Shown: positions 1-9,339, counted from the stretch's first letter. The stretch: 64,000 nt of DNA from Streptomyces malaysiensis subsp. samsunensis (GCF_024519315.1 NZ_JANIIC010000040.1:39104-103103); one strand, 5' to 3'. Notes: generated by a model not told the origin, from the letters alone. Numbers and translations are program-made.

Positions 1-8
1 CGAGGGAC

Positions 9-1742
9 TCAGTGTGATTCGCGGGGCACCGGATGTCCGCTGGAGCCGACCAGGAAGTCCAGGTCCAGGCCCTGGTCCGCCTGAAGCACATGGTCGGTGT
101 AGAGCCTGCTCCAGCCCCGGTCGGCGACCGGTGGCGGGGGCTCCCACGCGGCCCTTCGGCGCGTCAGCTCCTCCTCGCCCACCTCCAGGGCCAGCGTGCG
201 CGCCGGGACGTCCAGGGTGATCCAGTCGCCGTCGCGCACCAGCGCCAGCGGGCCGCCGACGGCGGACTCGGGGGCCACATGGAGGACCACGGTGCCGAAG
301 CCGGTGCCGGACATCCGGCCGTCACATATGCGCACCATGTCCTCGACGCCCTTGCGCAGCAACTTGGGCGGCAGCACCACATTGGAGACCTCGGGCATGC
401 CCGGGTAGCCACGAGGGCCGCTGCCCCGTATCACCAGCACGGTGTTCTCGTCCACCGGCAGGTCCTCGTCGGCGTGTACGGCGATGTAGTCCTCCGGTGT
501 GTCGAACACCAGGGCCCGGCCGCGGTGCCGGAGCAGATGGCGCGAGGCGGCGGACTGTTTGATCACCGCGCCGTTCGGCGCGAGATTGCCGCGCAGCACG
601 GCGGTGCCGGTGCCCGCTTCCTGGAACGGCTCGTCCAGCGTCCGGATCACCTCACGGTTCCAGCACTCGGCGTCGGCGACGTTCTCCGCCACCGTGTGCC
701 CGCTCACCGTGGCCGCGTCCGTGTGCAGCAGCGCCCCCAGCTCGCGCATCACCACCGGCAGCCCACCGGCGTAGCAGAAGTCCTCCATCAGGAACCGTCC
801 GGAGGGCTGGAGATCGACCAGTGTGGGCACCTCCCGGGCCAGCGCGTCGAAGTCGTCGAGGCTCAGCGGCACCCCCAGCCGCCCCGCGATGGCCAGCAGA
901 TGGATCACCGCGTTGGTCGAACCGCCGATGGCCGCGTTGACCCGGATCGCGTTCTCGAACGCCTCCCGGGTCATGATCTGCGACGGCCGCAGATCCTCCT
1001 CCACCATGGCCACGATCCGCTGCCCGGCGCGCTGCGCCGTCTCGTACCGCCGCGAGTCCACCGCCGGCCAGCTCGCCGAATACGGCAGCTGCATACCGAG
1101 CGCCTCGGCCATCGACGCCATGGTGGACGCGGTGCCCATGGTCATGCAGTGCCCGTTGGACCGGGCCATACAGCCCTCGGCGAAGAAGCACTCCTCCTGC
1201 GTCATCCGCCCGGCCGCCAGCTCGGCCTCGAACCGCCACACCTGAGTGCCGGAGCCCACGTCCGCGCCCCGGTACTTGCCGTTGAGCATCGGGCCGCCGG
1301 TGACCATGACGGCCGGCAGATCGACGCTCGAGGCGGCCATCAGCAGACCGGGGGTGGTCTTGTCACAGCCGGACAGCAGCACCACACCGTCCAGCGGATT
1401 GGCCCGCATCAGCTCCTCGGCCTCCATGGCCAGCAGATTGCGGTACAGCATCGCGGTGGGCCGCATCAGCGTCTCGCCCAGCGCCATCGCGGGGAACTCC
1501 AGCGGAAAGCCACCGGCCTGCCAGACCCCGCGCTTGACCGACTCCGCCACCCGTTGCAGATGACTGTTGCAGGGCGCCAGCTCCGACCAGGTCGTGGCGA
1601 TGCCGATCACCGGACGGCCGTCGAACACCTCCCCGGAATAGCCCTGGTTGCGCATCCAGGACCGGTAGACCATGCCGGAGCGGCCCTCCGCGCCGAACCA
1701 GGCCGAGCTGCGCCGACGGCCGTGTGTTCCCGTGTCAGTCAC
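9..1742 (-). CDS. IlvD/Edd-family sugar-acid dehydratase, L-arabinonate dehydratase type
   Basis: 577-residue Fe-S dehydratase that should remove water from a sugar acid to give a 2-keto-3-deoxy acid. Visible motifs are APCNSH (Cys58), SGCDKTT (Cys126, Lys128), SNGHCMTMG (Cys199) and GRMSGTGFG near the C-terminus with the catalytic-type Ser. The three cysteines are spaced as in the characterised Rhizobium L-arabinonate dehydratase, whose [2Fe-2S] ligands are Cys59, Cys127 and Cys200. This favours the sugar-acid branch over biosynthetic IlvD, which usually exceeds 600 residues in actinomycetes. It lies 96 nt downstream of the SDR at 1839-2684 on the same strand, a plausible two-gene operon (SDR as sugar dehydrogenase, then dehydratase). 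The exact substrate (arabinonate, fuconate, xylonate or galactonate) cannot be fixed from sequence. Confidence 0.85.
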   Translation of the reverse strand: MTDTGTHGRRRSSAWFGAEGRSGMVYRSWMRNQGYSGEVFDGRPVIGIATTWSELAPCNSHLQRVAESVKRGVWQAGGFPLEFPAMALGETLMRPTAMLYRNLLAMEAEELMRANPLDGVVLLSGCDKTTPGLLMAASSVDLPAVMVTGGPMLNGKYRGADVGSGTQVWRFEAELAAGRMTQEECFFAEGCMARSNGHCMTMGTASTMASMAEALGMQLPYSASWPAVDSRRYETAQRAGQRIVAMVEEDLRPSQIMTREAFENAIRVNAAIGGSTNAVIHLLAIAGRLGVPLSLDDFDALAREVPTLVDLQPSGRFLMEDFCYAGGLPVVMRELGALLHTDAATVSGHTVAENVADAECWNREVIRTLDEPFQEAGTGTAVLRGNLAPNGAVIKQSAASRHLLRHRGRALVFDTPEDYIAVHADEDLPVDENTVLVIRGSGPRGYPGMPEVSNVVLPPKLLRKGVEDMVRICDGRMSGTGFGTVVLHVAPESAVGGPLALVRDGDWITLDVPARTLALEVGEEELTRRRAAWEPPPPVADRGWSRLYTDHVLQADQGLDLDFLVGSSGHPVPRESH

Positions 1743-1838
1743 TTCTGCACTCCCTCTGGCGAACGGTGATGGCGTCTACGAGGTGTCCGGCGGTGCGAGG
1801 AGCCTTCTGCGCGACGAGCCGTGTCGGTAAGCGCCTCC

Positions 1839-2684
1839 TCAGCGAAGGGTGATGACGTTTCCGGTGATGAGCGCGGCATCGTCCGAGGCGAGGAAGACGA
1901 TGGTCTTCGCCACCTCGGCTGGATCGGCGACATGGAAATGGGTGGGGCTCGAGGCGACGAACCGCCGGACCTCGTCCGTGACCCACCCGGTGTCGGTCAC
2001 GGGCGGCCGCACCACATTGGCCGTGATACCGAGGCCGGCGAGCTCTGCGGCGGCCGAGAGGGTGTAGTCGGTCTGCGCGGCCTTCGCCGCACCGTAGGAC
2101 ACCTCTCCGGGGAAACCGAGTTCTCCTCCCGATGTCAGGCCCACGATCCGCCCCCAGCCGGCGCCGCGTGCCCGGTGGCGGCGGGCCAGTTCGCCGATCA
2201 GCAGCGCCGGCGCCATCGCGTCCACCGAGAACTGCCGGGACCAGGTCTCCGCGGTGACGGGGCGCAGCGGCCGGTCGAAGCGGTCGGCCGGATCGGGGGT
2301 GAAGGTGTCCTGGATCCACCCCGAGGCGTTGTTGACCAGGATGTCGACCGGGCCCAGGCGGTCCTCGGCGAGGTCGAAGAGGCGCCCGGGAACCGCGGGG
2401 TCGGCGAGGTCCGCCTCGAATGCCTCGGCCCGCCCTCCGGCCCGGCGGATCTCCGCCGCCACCTCTTCGCCGTCGACGGACCGCGCGGCGTGGTAGGGGT
2501 CCGCGGTGTGGGAGGGATCCGGGGTGTCCCCTTCGCCGGAGCCTTCGCGGGAACCGGATGGGCGCAGATAGGCGCAGAGCACGGCGACCCCGCGGGCCGC
2601 CAGCGCTCGTGCCGTCGCGGCGCCGATCCCCTGATTCGCCCCCGTCACCAGGGCGACATGGCTGGTTGACGATGTATCGCGCAC
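1839..2684 (-). CDS. SDR-family NAD(P)-dependent oxidoreductase
   Basis: 281-residue classical short-chain dehydrogenase. The Rossmann motif TGANQGIG is near residue 15, NNASG follows in the middle, and the catalytic Tyr-Lys pair lies in SYGAAKAA with the upstream Ser in GLTSGG. A roughly 20-residue insertion rich in Gly, Ser, Asp and Glu follows the second beta strand, which is longer than usual for the family. The start is a GTG at 2684; the C-terminus ITGNVITL is typical of 3-oxoacyl-ACP-reductase-like SDRs. It precedes the sugar-acid dehydratase on the same strand, so a sugar or sugar-lactone dehydrogenase role is a reasonable inference, but SDR substrates cannot be read from sequence. 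Confidence 0.8.
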   Translation of the reverse strand: MRDTSSTSHVALVTGANQGIGAATARALAARGVAVLCAYLRPSGSREGSGEGDTPDPSHTADPYHAARSVDGEEVAAEIRRAGGRAEAFEADLADPAVPGRLFDLAEDRLGPVDILVNNASGWIQDTFTPDPADRFDRPLRPVTAETWSRQFSVDAMAPALLIGELARRHRARGAGWGRIVGLTSGGELGFPGEVSYGAAKAAQTDYTLSAAAELAGLGITANVVRPPVTDTGWVTDEVRRFVASSPTHFHVADPAEVAKTIVFLASDDAALITGNVITLR

Positions 2685-2857
2685 CCCCGCAGTACAGCAA
2701 AGACCGGCGCCCCGCGGAAGCGCGTGTCATCTCATCGGCCCGGCGCGCCCGTTCAGCCCCAGGGGCGGCGAGCCGTTCGGCCGGGCGTGGGCGGGTGCGG
2801 TAATCATCCGGTACGCGCGGAGTGGTCCGGCGTCCGGCCTACGTGAGGAGTGTCCGC

Positions 2858-3598
2858 ATGAGTGGTGAACTGTCCGGTGCCACTGCCCTGGTCACGGGTG
2901 CCACGGCGGGGATCGGCCGCGCCGTGGCGCTGCGCCTGGCGGCGCGGGGAGCCGAGGTCGTCGTCCACGGCCGGGACGCGCGACGGGGTGCGAGCGTGGC
3001 CGAGGAGGTGTCGGCGGCGGGGGTCAGGGCCAGGTTCGTGGCCGCGGATCTGGCCGAGGCCGACGATGTGCGGCGGCTGGCCGCCGAGGCGGGGGAGGTG
3101 GACATCCTGGTCAACAACGCCGGTGTCTACCGGTTCGCGGACACCGCCGGGACCTCGCCGGAGATGTTCGACGTCCATATGGCCATCAACGCGCGCGCAC
3201 CGCTTCTGCTGGTCGGGCGGCTCGCACCGGGCATGGCCGCCCGTGGCCACGGGGTCATCGTCAACCTCAGCACCATCGCCGCGGGTGCCCCCGCCCGCAA
3301 CGCAGGGGCCTACGGCGCCTCGAAGGCCGCGCTGGAGCTGCTGACCCGGGTGTGGGCCGATGAGTTCGGCGGCCGGGGAGTCCGGGTCAACGCCGTCCGC
3401 TCGGGCCCGGTCCGTACCCCGGGCACCGCCGAGATGGGGGAGGAGGCGCTCCGGACCGTGGCGCGGGCCACGGTCTTCGACCGGCCCGCGGAGCCCGATG
3501 AGATCGCCGAGGCCGTTGTCTTCCTCGTCTCCCCGCGGGCGAGTTACATCACCGGTGCGGTCCTGGAGGCCCGGGGCGGCGAGCCCGCCTTCGGCTGA
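2858..3598 (+). CDS. SDR-family oxidoreductase
   Basis: 246-residue classical SDR with TGATAGIG near the N-terminus, NNAGVY in the middle, Ser in NLSTIA and the Tyr-Lys pair in AYGASKAA. An upstream in-frame GTG at 2822 would add 12 residues, but GAGGAG at 2845-2850 sits 7 nt before the ATG at 2858, so that start is preferred. It is transcribed divergently from the SDR at 1839-2684 across about 170 nt and converges with the SpoIIE-type gene. The substrate is unknown. Confidence 0.82.
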   Translation: MSGELSGATALVTGATAGIGRAVALRLAARGAEVVVHGRDARRGASVAEEVSAAGVRARFVAADLAEADDVRRLAAEAGEVDILVNNAGVYRFADTAGTSPEMFDVHMAINARAPLLLVGRLAPGMAARGHGVIVNLSTIAAGAPARNAGAYGASKAALELLTRVWADEFGGRGVRVNAVRSGPVRTPGTAEMGEEALRTVARATVFDRPAEPDEIAEAVVFLVSPRASYITGAVLEARGGEPAFG

Positions 3599-3691
3599 CA
3601 CACGCCCGGCCGGGCGCGCGGGCGGCGGATGCGACGGCCACCGCGAGCCCGGCCGGGTGCCCTGGCCGCCGCCGGTGGGTGTGTACGACCG

Positions 3692-6682
3692 TCAGCGCGG
3701 GGTGCCGGCCCATGCGATGGGCTGCTCCGTCCAGACGCACTTGCCCTCGTCGGTGTAGCGGGTCCCCCAGCGCTGTGAGAGCGCGGAGACCAGCTGGAGC
3801 CCCCGGCCTCCCTCGTCCAGCTCGGTGGCCCGGCGGATCCGTGGAGCGGCGGCGCCGGCGTCCGAGACCTCGCAGATCAGCGATCTGCCGCGGATCAGCC
3901 GGAGCCGGGTCGGCCCCCTGGCGTGCCGGACGACATTGGCGACGAGCTCGCTGGCCAGCAGTTCCGTGGTCGCGACCAGCTCGTCGAGCCCCCATGCCCG
4001 GAGCTGTTCACGGACCCGGGTACGGGCGAGTCCGGCGGCCACCGGGCCCTCCGGCAGCGGCCACCCGGCGATGTTCCCGGACTCCAGCCCGTGGAGCCGG
4101 GCGATCAGCAGGGCGGTGTCGTCGGCGGTCAGCCGCTGGGCGGGCAGCATGGCCCCGACCAGGAGGTCACAGAGCCGGTCGAGCCGGTCGTGGTCCACCG
4201 CCTGCCGGCCGCCCGTTCCCCGGACGCCGATGCGCGAACGCCGCGGAGGGCAGGTGAGAAGCCGGCCGTAGTCGCTGGTGAGCACCTGGGTGCACTCGGC
4301 GATGCCGGTGTCGATGTCGCGCGCCGCGGACTCCACCAGACCGTCGGTGTACAGCACCAGCAGACTGCCGTCGGGCAGCCGGAGATCCACGGTGGAGAAC
4401 GGGGGCTCGGCGGCGCCCAGCGGCGGATCGGGCGTCGGGTCCAGGCACTCCACGCCACCTTCGGGGTCCACGATCAGCGGCGGCGGATGACCGGCGCGGG
4501 CGAGCGAGCAGAGCCCCGTGACGGGGTCGTACTGCGCGTACAGACAGGTGGCGAAGGAGTCGTCGCCCAGATCGCAGACGACCTCGTTCAGATGGGCCAG
4601 AACCTCCTCGGGGGGCAGTTCGAGGTTGGCGAGCGTGTGCACGGCGGTGCGCAGCCGCCCCATGGTGGCGGCCTCGGCCAGACCGTGGCCCATCACATCG
4701 CCGATGACGAGGGCCACCCGCTCCGCGGACAGGGGAATGACGTCGTACCAGTCGCCGCCGATGTCCGTACCGCTGCTGGCGGGCAGATAGCGCACCGCGG
4801 GGGTGAGGGCGGCCAGGGAGGGCAGCGCCCGGGGCAGCAGACCGCGCTGGAGCGCCTGGGCGCGGGCGTGCTCGGTGTCGTAGAGACGGGCCCGGGCCAG
4901 CGCCTGGGCGACCATTCCGCTGAGGGCGGTGAGCAGGGTGCGCTCATCGGCGGACAGGTCGTGGGGCTCGTCGAAGGAGACGGTGCAGGTGCCGATGGCG
5001 TTGCCCGAGGCGATCAGGGGGAGCACGGCCCAGGCGTTCTTCCGGGCGATGGCGGGATTGCCGGCCAGATCGGGGAACAGCTGCTGGTACTCCTCGGTCG
5101 AGGAGATGAAGCACGGACGGCGCGAGCCGAGCACTTCGTTGAGCAGACGGTAGCCCCCGAACGCCGGGACCCCGTCGACCATGCTGATGAAGGCGCGGGA
5201 ATAGCCGACCGAGCCCACCACGTTCAGCCGGCCGCCCTCCAGCCACAGGATCAGCAGACCCGAGGCGCCGAACGGCGGCAGCACATGCGCGGCGACGACC
5301 CGGACGACGTCCTTGGTGGTCACCGCGTCGGCGAGAGCGTTGCTCAACTCGCTTATCCTGGCGGCCTGTTCGGCGCCGATACGCTCGGCCGCCGCGCGCC
5401 GCGCGGCCTGGGTGCGCCGTTCGGTGACATCGGTGAGATAGGCGGTCAGCCCATCGGGCACCGAGACCAGCCGGATGTGATACCAGCGGTCATCGGTGGG
5501 CCACCGGATGTCGAACCCGGTCGGCCTGCCGTCGGTGGCGGCGCGCCGGCAGCGGTCCTCCAGCTCGGGGACCGTGCCCGCGGGGCCCTCCCAGAGCGGT
5601 CGGCCGAGCACCTCTCCGGCCGCGCCGATCAGCCGCTCGGCCTCGACATTGAGGAAGGTGATCCGCCAGTCCCGGTTCACCGCGAAGAACGCGTCGCTCA
5701 TGTACCGCAGCGCCTGCCCCACCGATTCCCGGGCCATCCGGCTCTCGGTGGTGTCCCAGATCTTCCCGATCATGCGGACGGGCTCGCCGCCCTCGTCGAG
5801 TTCGAGATGGGCGCGGCTCTGCACCCAGCCGGTGGTGCCGTCGGGGCGGCGGACCCGGTACTCGGCCTCGTAGCAGCTCCGCTCGCGGAGCGACTTCTCG
5901 GTGGCGGCCATCACCCGCGGCATGTCCTCGGGGTGGATCAGGTTGATCCAGCTCTCGATCCGCCGCTCATAGCTGCCGGGAATGCCCAGAAGCGCCAGGC
6001 CCGCCCGGTCCCAGCGCATCTCACCACTGCGGATGCCCCACTCCCAGGAGCCGGCCTTGACCGCCTCCAGGGACTGCTGGACCACCGAGCCGCCCGGCCG
6101 CTGCTGCCACCACGGGTGTTCGTCGCAGCCGCCGATCGCCGTCGAGCGCGAGAGGCGGCGCTCCGCCCAGCGTCCCACCGCCTCGAGGAAGCCGGTCTGC
6201 TCCGGAGTCGGCTCCCGTGGGCCGGTGAGGACGGACAGCGCGCCCACCGGACCGCCCGGCCCGGACAGCGGAACGGCCGCCACCGTGGTCCCCGGCGGCA
6301 GCGTCCCCGAGGAGGTACGGCCGGTCTCCCCGGGGCCGGGGGACGCGTCGGGGGCGGCCGGAAGCCATACGAAGCGGGCGTCGCGCACGGCTCGGGCGGG
6401 GGCGTTCGGGGCCTCGTCCTCGCGGATCTCCTCCCACCCTTTGAGGGCGGGCAGCGGCAGCCCGCTGGCGAGGACCAGGCGCAGCGTACGGCTGCCGGCC
6501 GGGCCGCAGGACCAGTGCACCAGCCCCGCGAGCCCACCGAGTTCGGAGACCGCCTGGTCCAGGGCGTGCCGCATCACCTCACGGTCGGTGAGCGCGGTGC
6601 CGACCGCCGAGAGCAGGGAGAGCCGTTCATCACCCCATGAGTGGGAACGCTCCGCCATGTCTGTGCCGAGCCGCTCCACCAT
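3692..6682 (-). CDS. Multidomain SpoIIE-type protein phosphatase with PAS, GAF and histidine-kinase-like ATPase domains
   Basis: 996-residue cytosolic signalling protein. Order of domains: an N-terminal GAF-like region (about 15-200), a PAS/PAC (about 218-325), a second PAS (about 326-430), GAF (about 455-605), SpoIIE/PP2C phosphatase (about 620-830) and a GHKL ATPase (about 870-990). PP2C metal-site motifs are GGDWYDV, GDVMGHG and YTDGLVE; the ATPase carries ELVANVVRHA (N box) and DEGGRGLQLVS (G box). Proteins of this design act in partner-switching circuits, the phosphatase on an anti-sigma-factor antagonist and the ATPase as an anti-sigma kinase. The ATG at 6682 follows GAGGTGAGG, which supports this start. 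No anti-anti-sigma (STAS) gene lies beside it, so its partner is elsewhere. Confidence 0.88.
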   Translation of the reverse strand: MVERLGTDMAERSHSWGDERLSLLSAVGTALTDREVMRHALDQAVSELGGLAGLVHWSCGPAGSRTLRLVLASGLPLPALKGWEEIREDEAPNAPARAVRDARFVWLPAAPDASPGPGETGRTSSGTLPPGTTVAAVPLSGPGGPVGALSVLTGPREPTPEQTGFLEAVGRWAERRLSRSTAIGGCDEHPWWQQRPGGSVVQQSLEAVKAGSWEWGIRSGEMRWDRAGLALLGIPGSYERRIESWINLIHPEDMPRVMAATEKSLRERSCYEAEYRVRRPDGTTGWVQSRAHLELDEGGEPVRMIGKIWDTTESRMARESVGQALRYMSDAFFAVNRDWRITFLNVEAERLIGAAGEVLGRPLWEGPAGTVPELEDRCRRAATDGRPTGFDIRWPTDDRWYHIRLVSVPDGLTAYLTDVTERRTQAARRAAAERIGAEQAARISELSNALADAVTTKDVVRVVAAHVLPPFGASGLLILWLEGGRLNVVGSVGYSRAFISMVDGVPAFGGYRLLNEVLGSRRPCFISSTEEYQQLFPDLAGNPAIARKNAWAVLPLIASGNAIGTCTVSFDEPHDLSADERTLLTALSGMVAQALARARLYDTEHARAQALQRGLLPRALPSLAALTPAVRYLPASSGTDIGGDWYDVIPLSAERVALVIGDVMGHGLAEAATMGRLRTAVHTLANLELPPEEVLAHLNEVVCDLGDDSFATCLYAQYDPVTGLCSLARAGHPPPLIVDPEGGVECLDPTPDPPLGAAEPPFSTVDLRLPDGSLLVLYTDGLVESAARDIDTGIAECTQVLTSDYGRLLTCPPRRSRIGVRGTGGRQAVDHDRLDRLCDLLVGAMLPAQRLTADDTALLIARLHGLESGNIAGWPLPEGPVAAGLARTRVREQLRAWGLDELVATTELLASELVANVVRHARGPTRLRLIRGRSLICEVSDAGAAAPRIRRATELDEGGRGLQLVSALSQRWGTRYTDEGKCVWTEQPIAWAGTPR

Positions 6683-6773
6683 CCCGGAACCTCACCTCAT
6701 GGAATAGGGCATTCTCGAACAAACGTAGCACTGGCATATGCCCAACATCACTCGCTGGACGTCCGCCGTCAAG

Positions 6774-6805
6774 TTCCCTATTTTCCCTACTGGAAAAATA
6801 GGGAA
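6774..6805. promoter_or_regulatory. AT-rich inverted repeat ahead of the SfnB-like gene
   Basis: Arms TTCCCTATTTTCC (6774-6786) and its complement with one extra A (6792-6805) flank a 5-nt spacer. The element stands out as AT-rich in GC-rich surroundings, 33 nt before the preferred start of the flavoenzyme. Candidate operator, perhaps for the Rrf2-type regulator encoded two genes on; no binding data. Confidence 0.45.
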
Positions 6806-6837
6806 TGATGGGATCCGGCGGATGGAGGGGAGCGGGC

Positions 6838-8034
6838 GTGACGGTGGTGAATGCGGCGGCCGAAGCACCCGGCCGAGCGTGGTGGCTTCAGATCGCCGCC
6901 GAGGCGGCGGATGACCTCGCCACGGACGCGGTCACCCGCGACCAGGCGGGCAAGACGCCGTACGGCGAGATCGCCCGGCTCCGCGAGGCGGGCCTCCTGA
7001 CCCTGCTGATCCCCGTCGAGCACGGGGGCGGGGGAGCGGGCTGGTCCACGGCCTGCGCCGTGGTGCGGAAGATCGCCGCGGCCGATGGCGCGATCGGCGA
7101 GGTGCTCGGCTGTCACTATCTGCTGTCCTTCAGCGCCCGCTTCTTCGGCGGTGCCGAGCTCGCCGCCCGGCTGGAGAAGGAGTCGGCGGCGGGTCAGTGG
7201 TGCTGGGGCGGCGGTCTGGCCGCCCGCGAGCCACGGCTGACGTTCACCCCCGGCAGGGACGGCCCGGTGGTGAACGGGCGCCAGGGGTACGCCACCGGTG
7301 TCCTGGTCGCCGACCGGCTGGCCGTCCGGGCCACCCACGCCGACACCGGCGAACCGCTGGCCGTACTCATCGACACCGCCCATCCCGGTGTGGTGTGCGG
7401 CGGCGACGACGGGGACACCTTCGGGCAGCGGCTGGCGGCCGGCGGAAGTGTGGAGTTCGACGGGGTGCCGGTCGAGGACGGCGCGGTGCTCGGCCCGCTC
7501 TCCTGGGACGAGGACACCCTCTCGCCCTTCAGCGGTCTGTCCGCGCCGACCGGACGTCTGGTCTCGGCGCAGATATGTCTCGGGATCGCGCAGGGAGTGC
7601 TCGCCGAGGCCCGCGAGTACACCAGGGCGGTGCACGCCCCCTGGCCGCACACCTCCCCGCGCGATCCGTACGCGCTGACCACCTACGGAGAGCTCACCGT
7701 CGCCACTTTCTCCGCCGCCGCCCTCGCCGATCAGGCGCTGGAGGCCCTGGACGGCGGGCTGGCGCGGGGTGAGGCCCTGACCTACGACGAATGCGCCGAG
7801 ATCACCGTGCTCGCCGCCGCGGCCGAGGCCGCCGCCGCCCGCGCGGCCCACGACGCCACCGCGCGCGCCCTGGACGTCGTCGGCGCGCGCTCCGCCTCCT
7901 CCGCCTACGGCTTCGACCGCTTCTGGCGCAACGCGCGCACCCATACGCTCTACGACCCCGTCGCCCACCGGCTCCACGAGGTCGGGGACTACTTCCTCAA
8001 CGGCGAGCACCCCCCGTTCACCCTGCCCTTCTGA
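6838..8034 (+). CDS. Acyl-CoA-dehydrogenase-fold flavoenzyme, SfnB/DszC-like
   Basis: About 398 residues of the acyl-CoA dehydrogenase fold. The C-terminal signature FDRFWRNARTHTLYDPV followed by VGDYFLNGEHP is characteristic of the SfnB/DszC branch, FMN-dependent oxidoreductases or monooxygenases used in organosulfur (sulfone, dibenzothiophene-type) metabolism, rather than beta-oxidation enzymes. An ATG lies at 6805, but GGAGGGG at 6824-6830 sits 7 nt before an in-frame GTG at 6838, which is taken as start. An Rrf2-type regulator follows after 33 nt, as expected for a sulfur-responsive unit. No transporter or flavin reductase is adjacent, so a partner reductase must be supplied elsewhere. 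A plain acyl-CoA dehydrogenase is the less likely alternative. Confidence 0.75.
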   Translation: MTVVNAAAEAPGRAWWLQIAAEAADDLATDAVTRDQAGKTPYGEIARLREAGLLTLLIPVEHGGGGAGWSTACAVVRKIAAADGAIGEVLGCHYLLSFSARFFGGAELAARLEKESAAGQWCWGGGLAAREPRLTFTPGRDGPVVNGRQGYATGVLVADRLAVRATHADTGEPLAVLIDTAHPGVVCGGDDGDTFGQRLAAGGSVEFDGVPVEDGAVLGPLSWDEDTLSPFSGLSAPTGRLVSAQICLGIAQGVLAEAREYTRAVHAPWPHTSPRDPYALTTYGELTVATFSAAALADQALEALDGGLARGEALTYDECAEITVLAAAAEAAAARAAHDATARALDVVGARSASSAYGFDRFWRNARTHTLYDPVAHRLHEVGDYFLNGEHPPFTLPF

Positions 8035-8067
8035 GGGCCCGGCGGGCCGGTGGCGGATAATCGGCGC

Positions 8068-8526
8068 ATGCGGATCTCGGCGAAGGCGGACTATGCGGTG
8101 CGGGCGGCGTTGGAACTGGCCGCGGCGGGGGAGGACACCTCGGTCAAGGCCGAGGTGATCGCCGGCGCGCAGGGCATACCGCACAAGTTCCTCGAAGGGA
8201 TCCTGGGCGATCTGCGCCGGGGCGGACTGGTGGCCAGCCAGCGCGGCGGCAAGGGCGGTTACCGGCTGGCCCGCCCGGCGGACACGATCAGCATCGCCGA
8301 GGTGATCCGGGTGGTCGACGGCCCCCTGGTGTCGGTGCGCGGAGTGCGCCCGCCCGAGCTGTCGTACCGCGGACCGGCGGAGTCGCTGCTGCCGCTGTGG
8401 ATCGCGGTACGGGCCAATGTGCGCAAGATCCTCGGCGAGGTGACCCTCGCGGAGGTGGCCGCGGCCAAGCTGCCCGGCGACGTCCTCGGCCTCGCCGAGG
8501 ACCCGGAGGCGTGGACCAACCCCTAG
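8068..8526 (+). CDS. Rrf2-family transcriptional regulator
   Basis: 152 residues opening with MRISAKADYAVRAALELA, the Rrf2 winged-helix start, then IPHKFLEGILGDLRRGGLV and the wing SQRGGKGGYRLARP. It contains no cysteine, so it cannot bind an Fe-S cluster like IscR or NsrR; it resembles the cluster-free CymR-type members that sense sulfur or cysteine status through partners. The ATG at 8068 matches the family N-terminus; an upstream GTG at 8050 would add six unrelated residues. It lies just downstream of the SfnB-like gene. Its stop codon interleaves with the stop of the convergent TetR gene at a shared CTAG (8523-8526). Confidence 0.85.
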   Translation: MRISAKADYAVRAALELAAAGEDTSVKAEVIAGAQGIPHKFLEGILGDLRRGGLVASQRGGKGGYRLARPADTISIAEVIRVVDGPLVSVRGVRPPELSYRGPAESLLPLWIAVRANVRKILGEVTLAEVAAAKLPGDVLGLAEDPEAWTNP

Positions 8527-9245
8527 GGGCCGGTGTCCAGACCGTCGACCATGCGGTCGAGCAACCGGGCGAACGTGGCGTCGGGGGTGAGCGGGCGCAC
8601 GGGGGCGGCGAGCGCCTCGGCGAGCTCCGGATGGTGTCCGTCGGCGGCCACCGCGGCGAGGTAGCGGGCCTCGGCGGCGGCCCGCTCGGGCGAGCCGGCG
8701 AGCGCGGCCTGGGCGATCTCGTCGGCGACGAGCCTGGCGACGAAACCGGTGATCAGGCTGAACACCTCCAGCTTCGCGGCGCCGTCCAGCGCGGTGGGCC
8801 GCAGGGCGGCCAGCGCGTGCTCCACGAAGGCCAGGGTGTTGGGCCCCAGGGACCAGCGGCGGTTGAACAGCGCGGTGGGCAGCCAGGGGTGGCGGAGCAT
8901 CAGGGCGCGCTGGGCATGGGCGATGGCCTTCAGATCGGCGCGCCAGTCGCCGGTCGGCGGGGCCGGCGGTGACAGTTCGCCGCTGACGTGGTCGACCATC
9001 AGGTGCAGCAGCGTCTCCTTGTCGGGAGCGTAGCTGTACAGCGACATCACACCGGCTCCGACCTGCGAGGCCACCCGTCTCATGGTGACCGCGTCGATTC
9101 CCTCGGCGTCCGCGAGGGCGACGGCCGCGGCGGTGATCGCCGCGCGGCTGAAGGCGGGTTTGCGCCCCTTGCGGGGGCGAGGGGAACTCAGCCACAGCTG
9201 CTGGGGGTCGACGCCCCCGGCGCCCGGCCCATCACCGCTGACCAC
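8523..9245 (-). CDS. TetR-family regulator with TetR_C_11-like C-terminal domain
   Basis: 240 residues. The N-terminal helix-turn-helix reads FSRAAITAAAVALADAEG then AVTMRRVASQVGAGVMSLY, with the usual YSYAPDKETLLHLMVD continuation. The C-terminal ligand domain, with LMLRHPWLPTALFNRR, is of the drug-responsive TetR_C_11 type. It is divergent from the CocE/NonD hydrolase across about 94 nt that contain a perfect 7-bp-arm palindrome (9306-9322), so it probably represses that hydrolase and itself. Ligand unknown. Confidence 0.87.
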   Translation of the reverse strand: MVSGDGPGAGGVDPQQLWLSSPRPRKGRKPAFSRAAITAAAVALADAEGIDAVTMRRVASQVGAGVMSLYSYAPDKETLLHLMVDHVSGELSPPAPPTGDWRADLKAIAHAQRALMLRHPWLPTALFNRRWSLGPNTLAFVEHALAALRPTALDGAAKLEVFSLITGFVARLVADEIAQAALAGSPERAAAEARYLAAVAADGHHPELAEALAAPVRPLTPDATFARLLDRMVDGLDTGP

Positions 9246-9305
9246 GACCTGATCGCTCCTTCCCCGCCATGGCTACTTGCGGAAACCATCCAAGCATCCA
9301 CTATT

Positions 9306-9322
9306 CTCGTACGCGGTACGAG
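9306..9322. promoter_or_regulatory. Palindromic operator candidate for the TetR regulator
   Basis: CTCGTAC-GCG-GTACGAG, perfect 7-bp arms with a 3-nt centre, lies between the divergent TetR gene and the hydrolase, 17 nt before the hydrolase ATG at 9340. Position and symmetry fit a TetR dimer site that blocks both promoters. Confidence 0.65.
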
Positions 9323-9339
9323 ATTAGGGGGGGTACACG

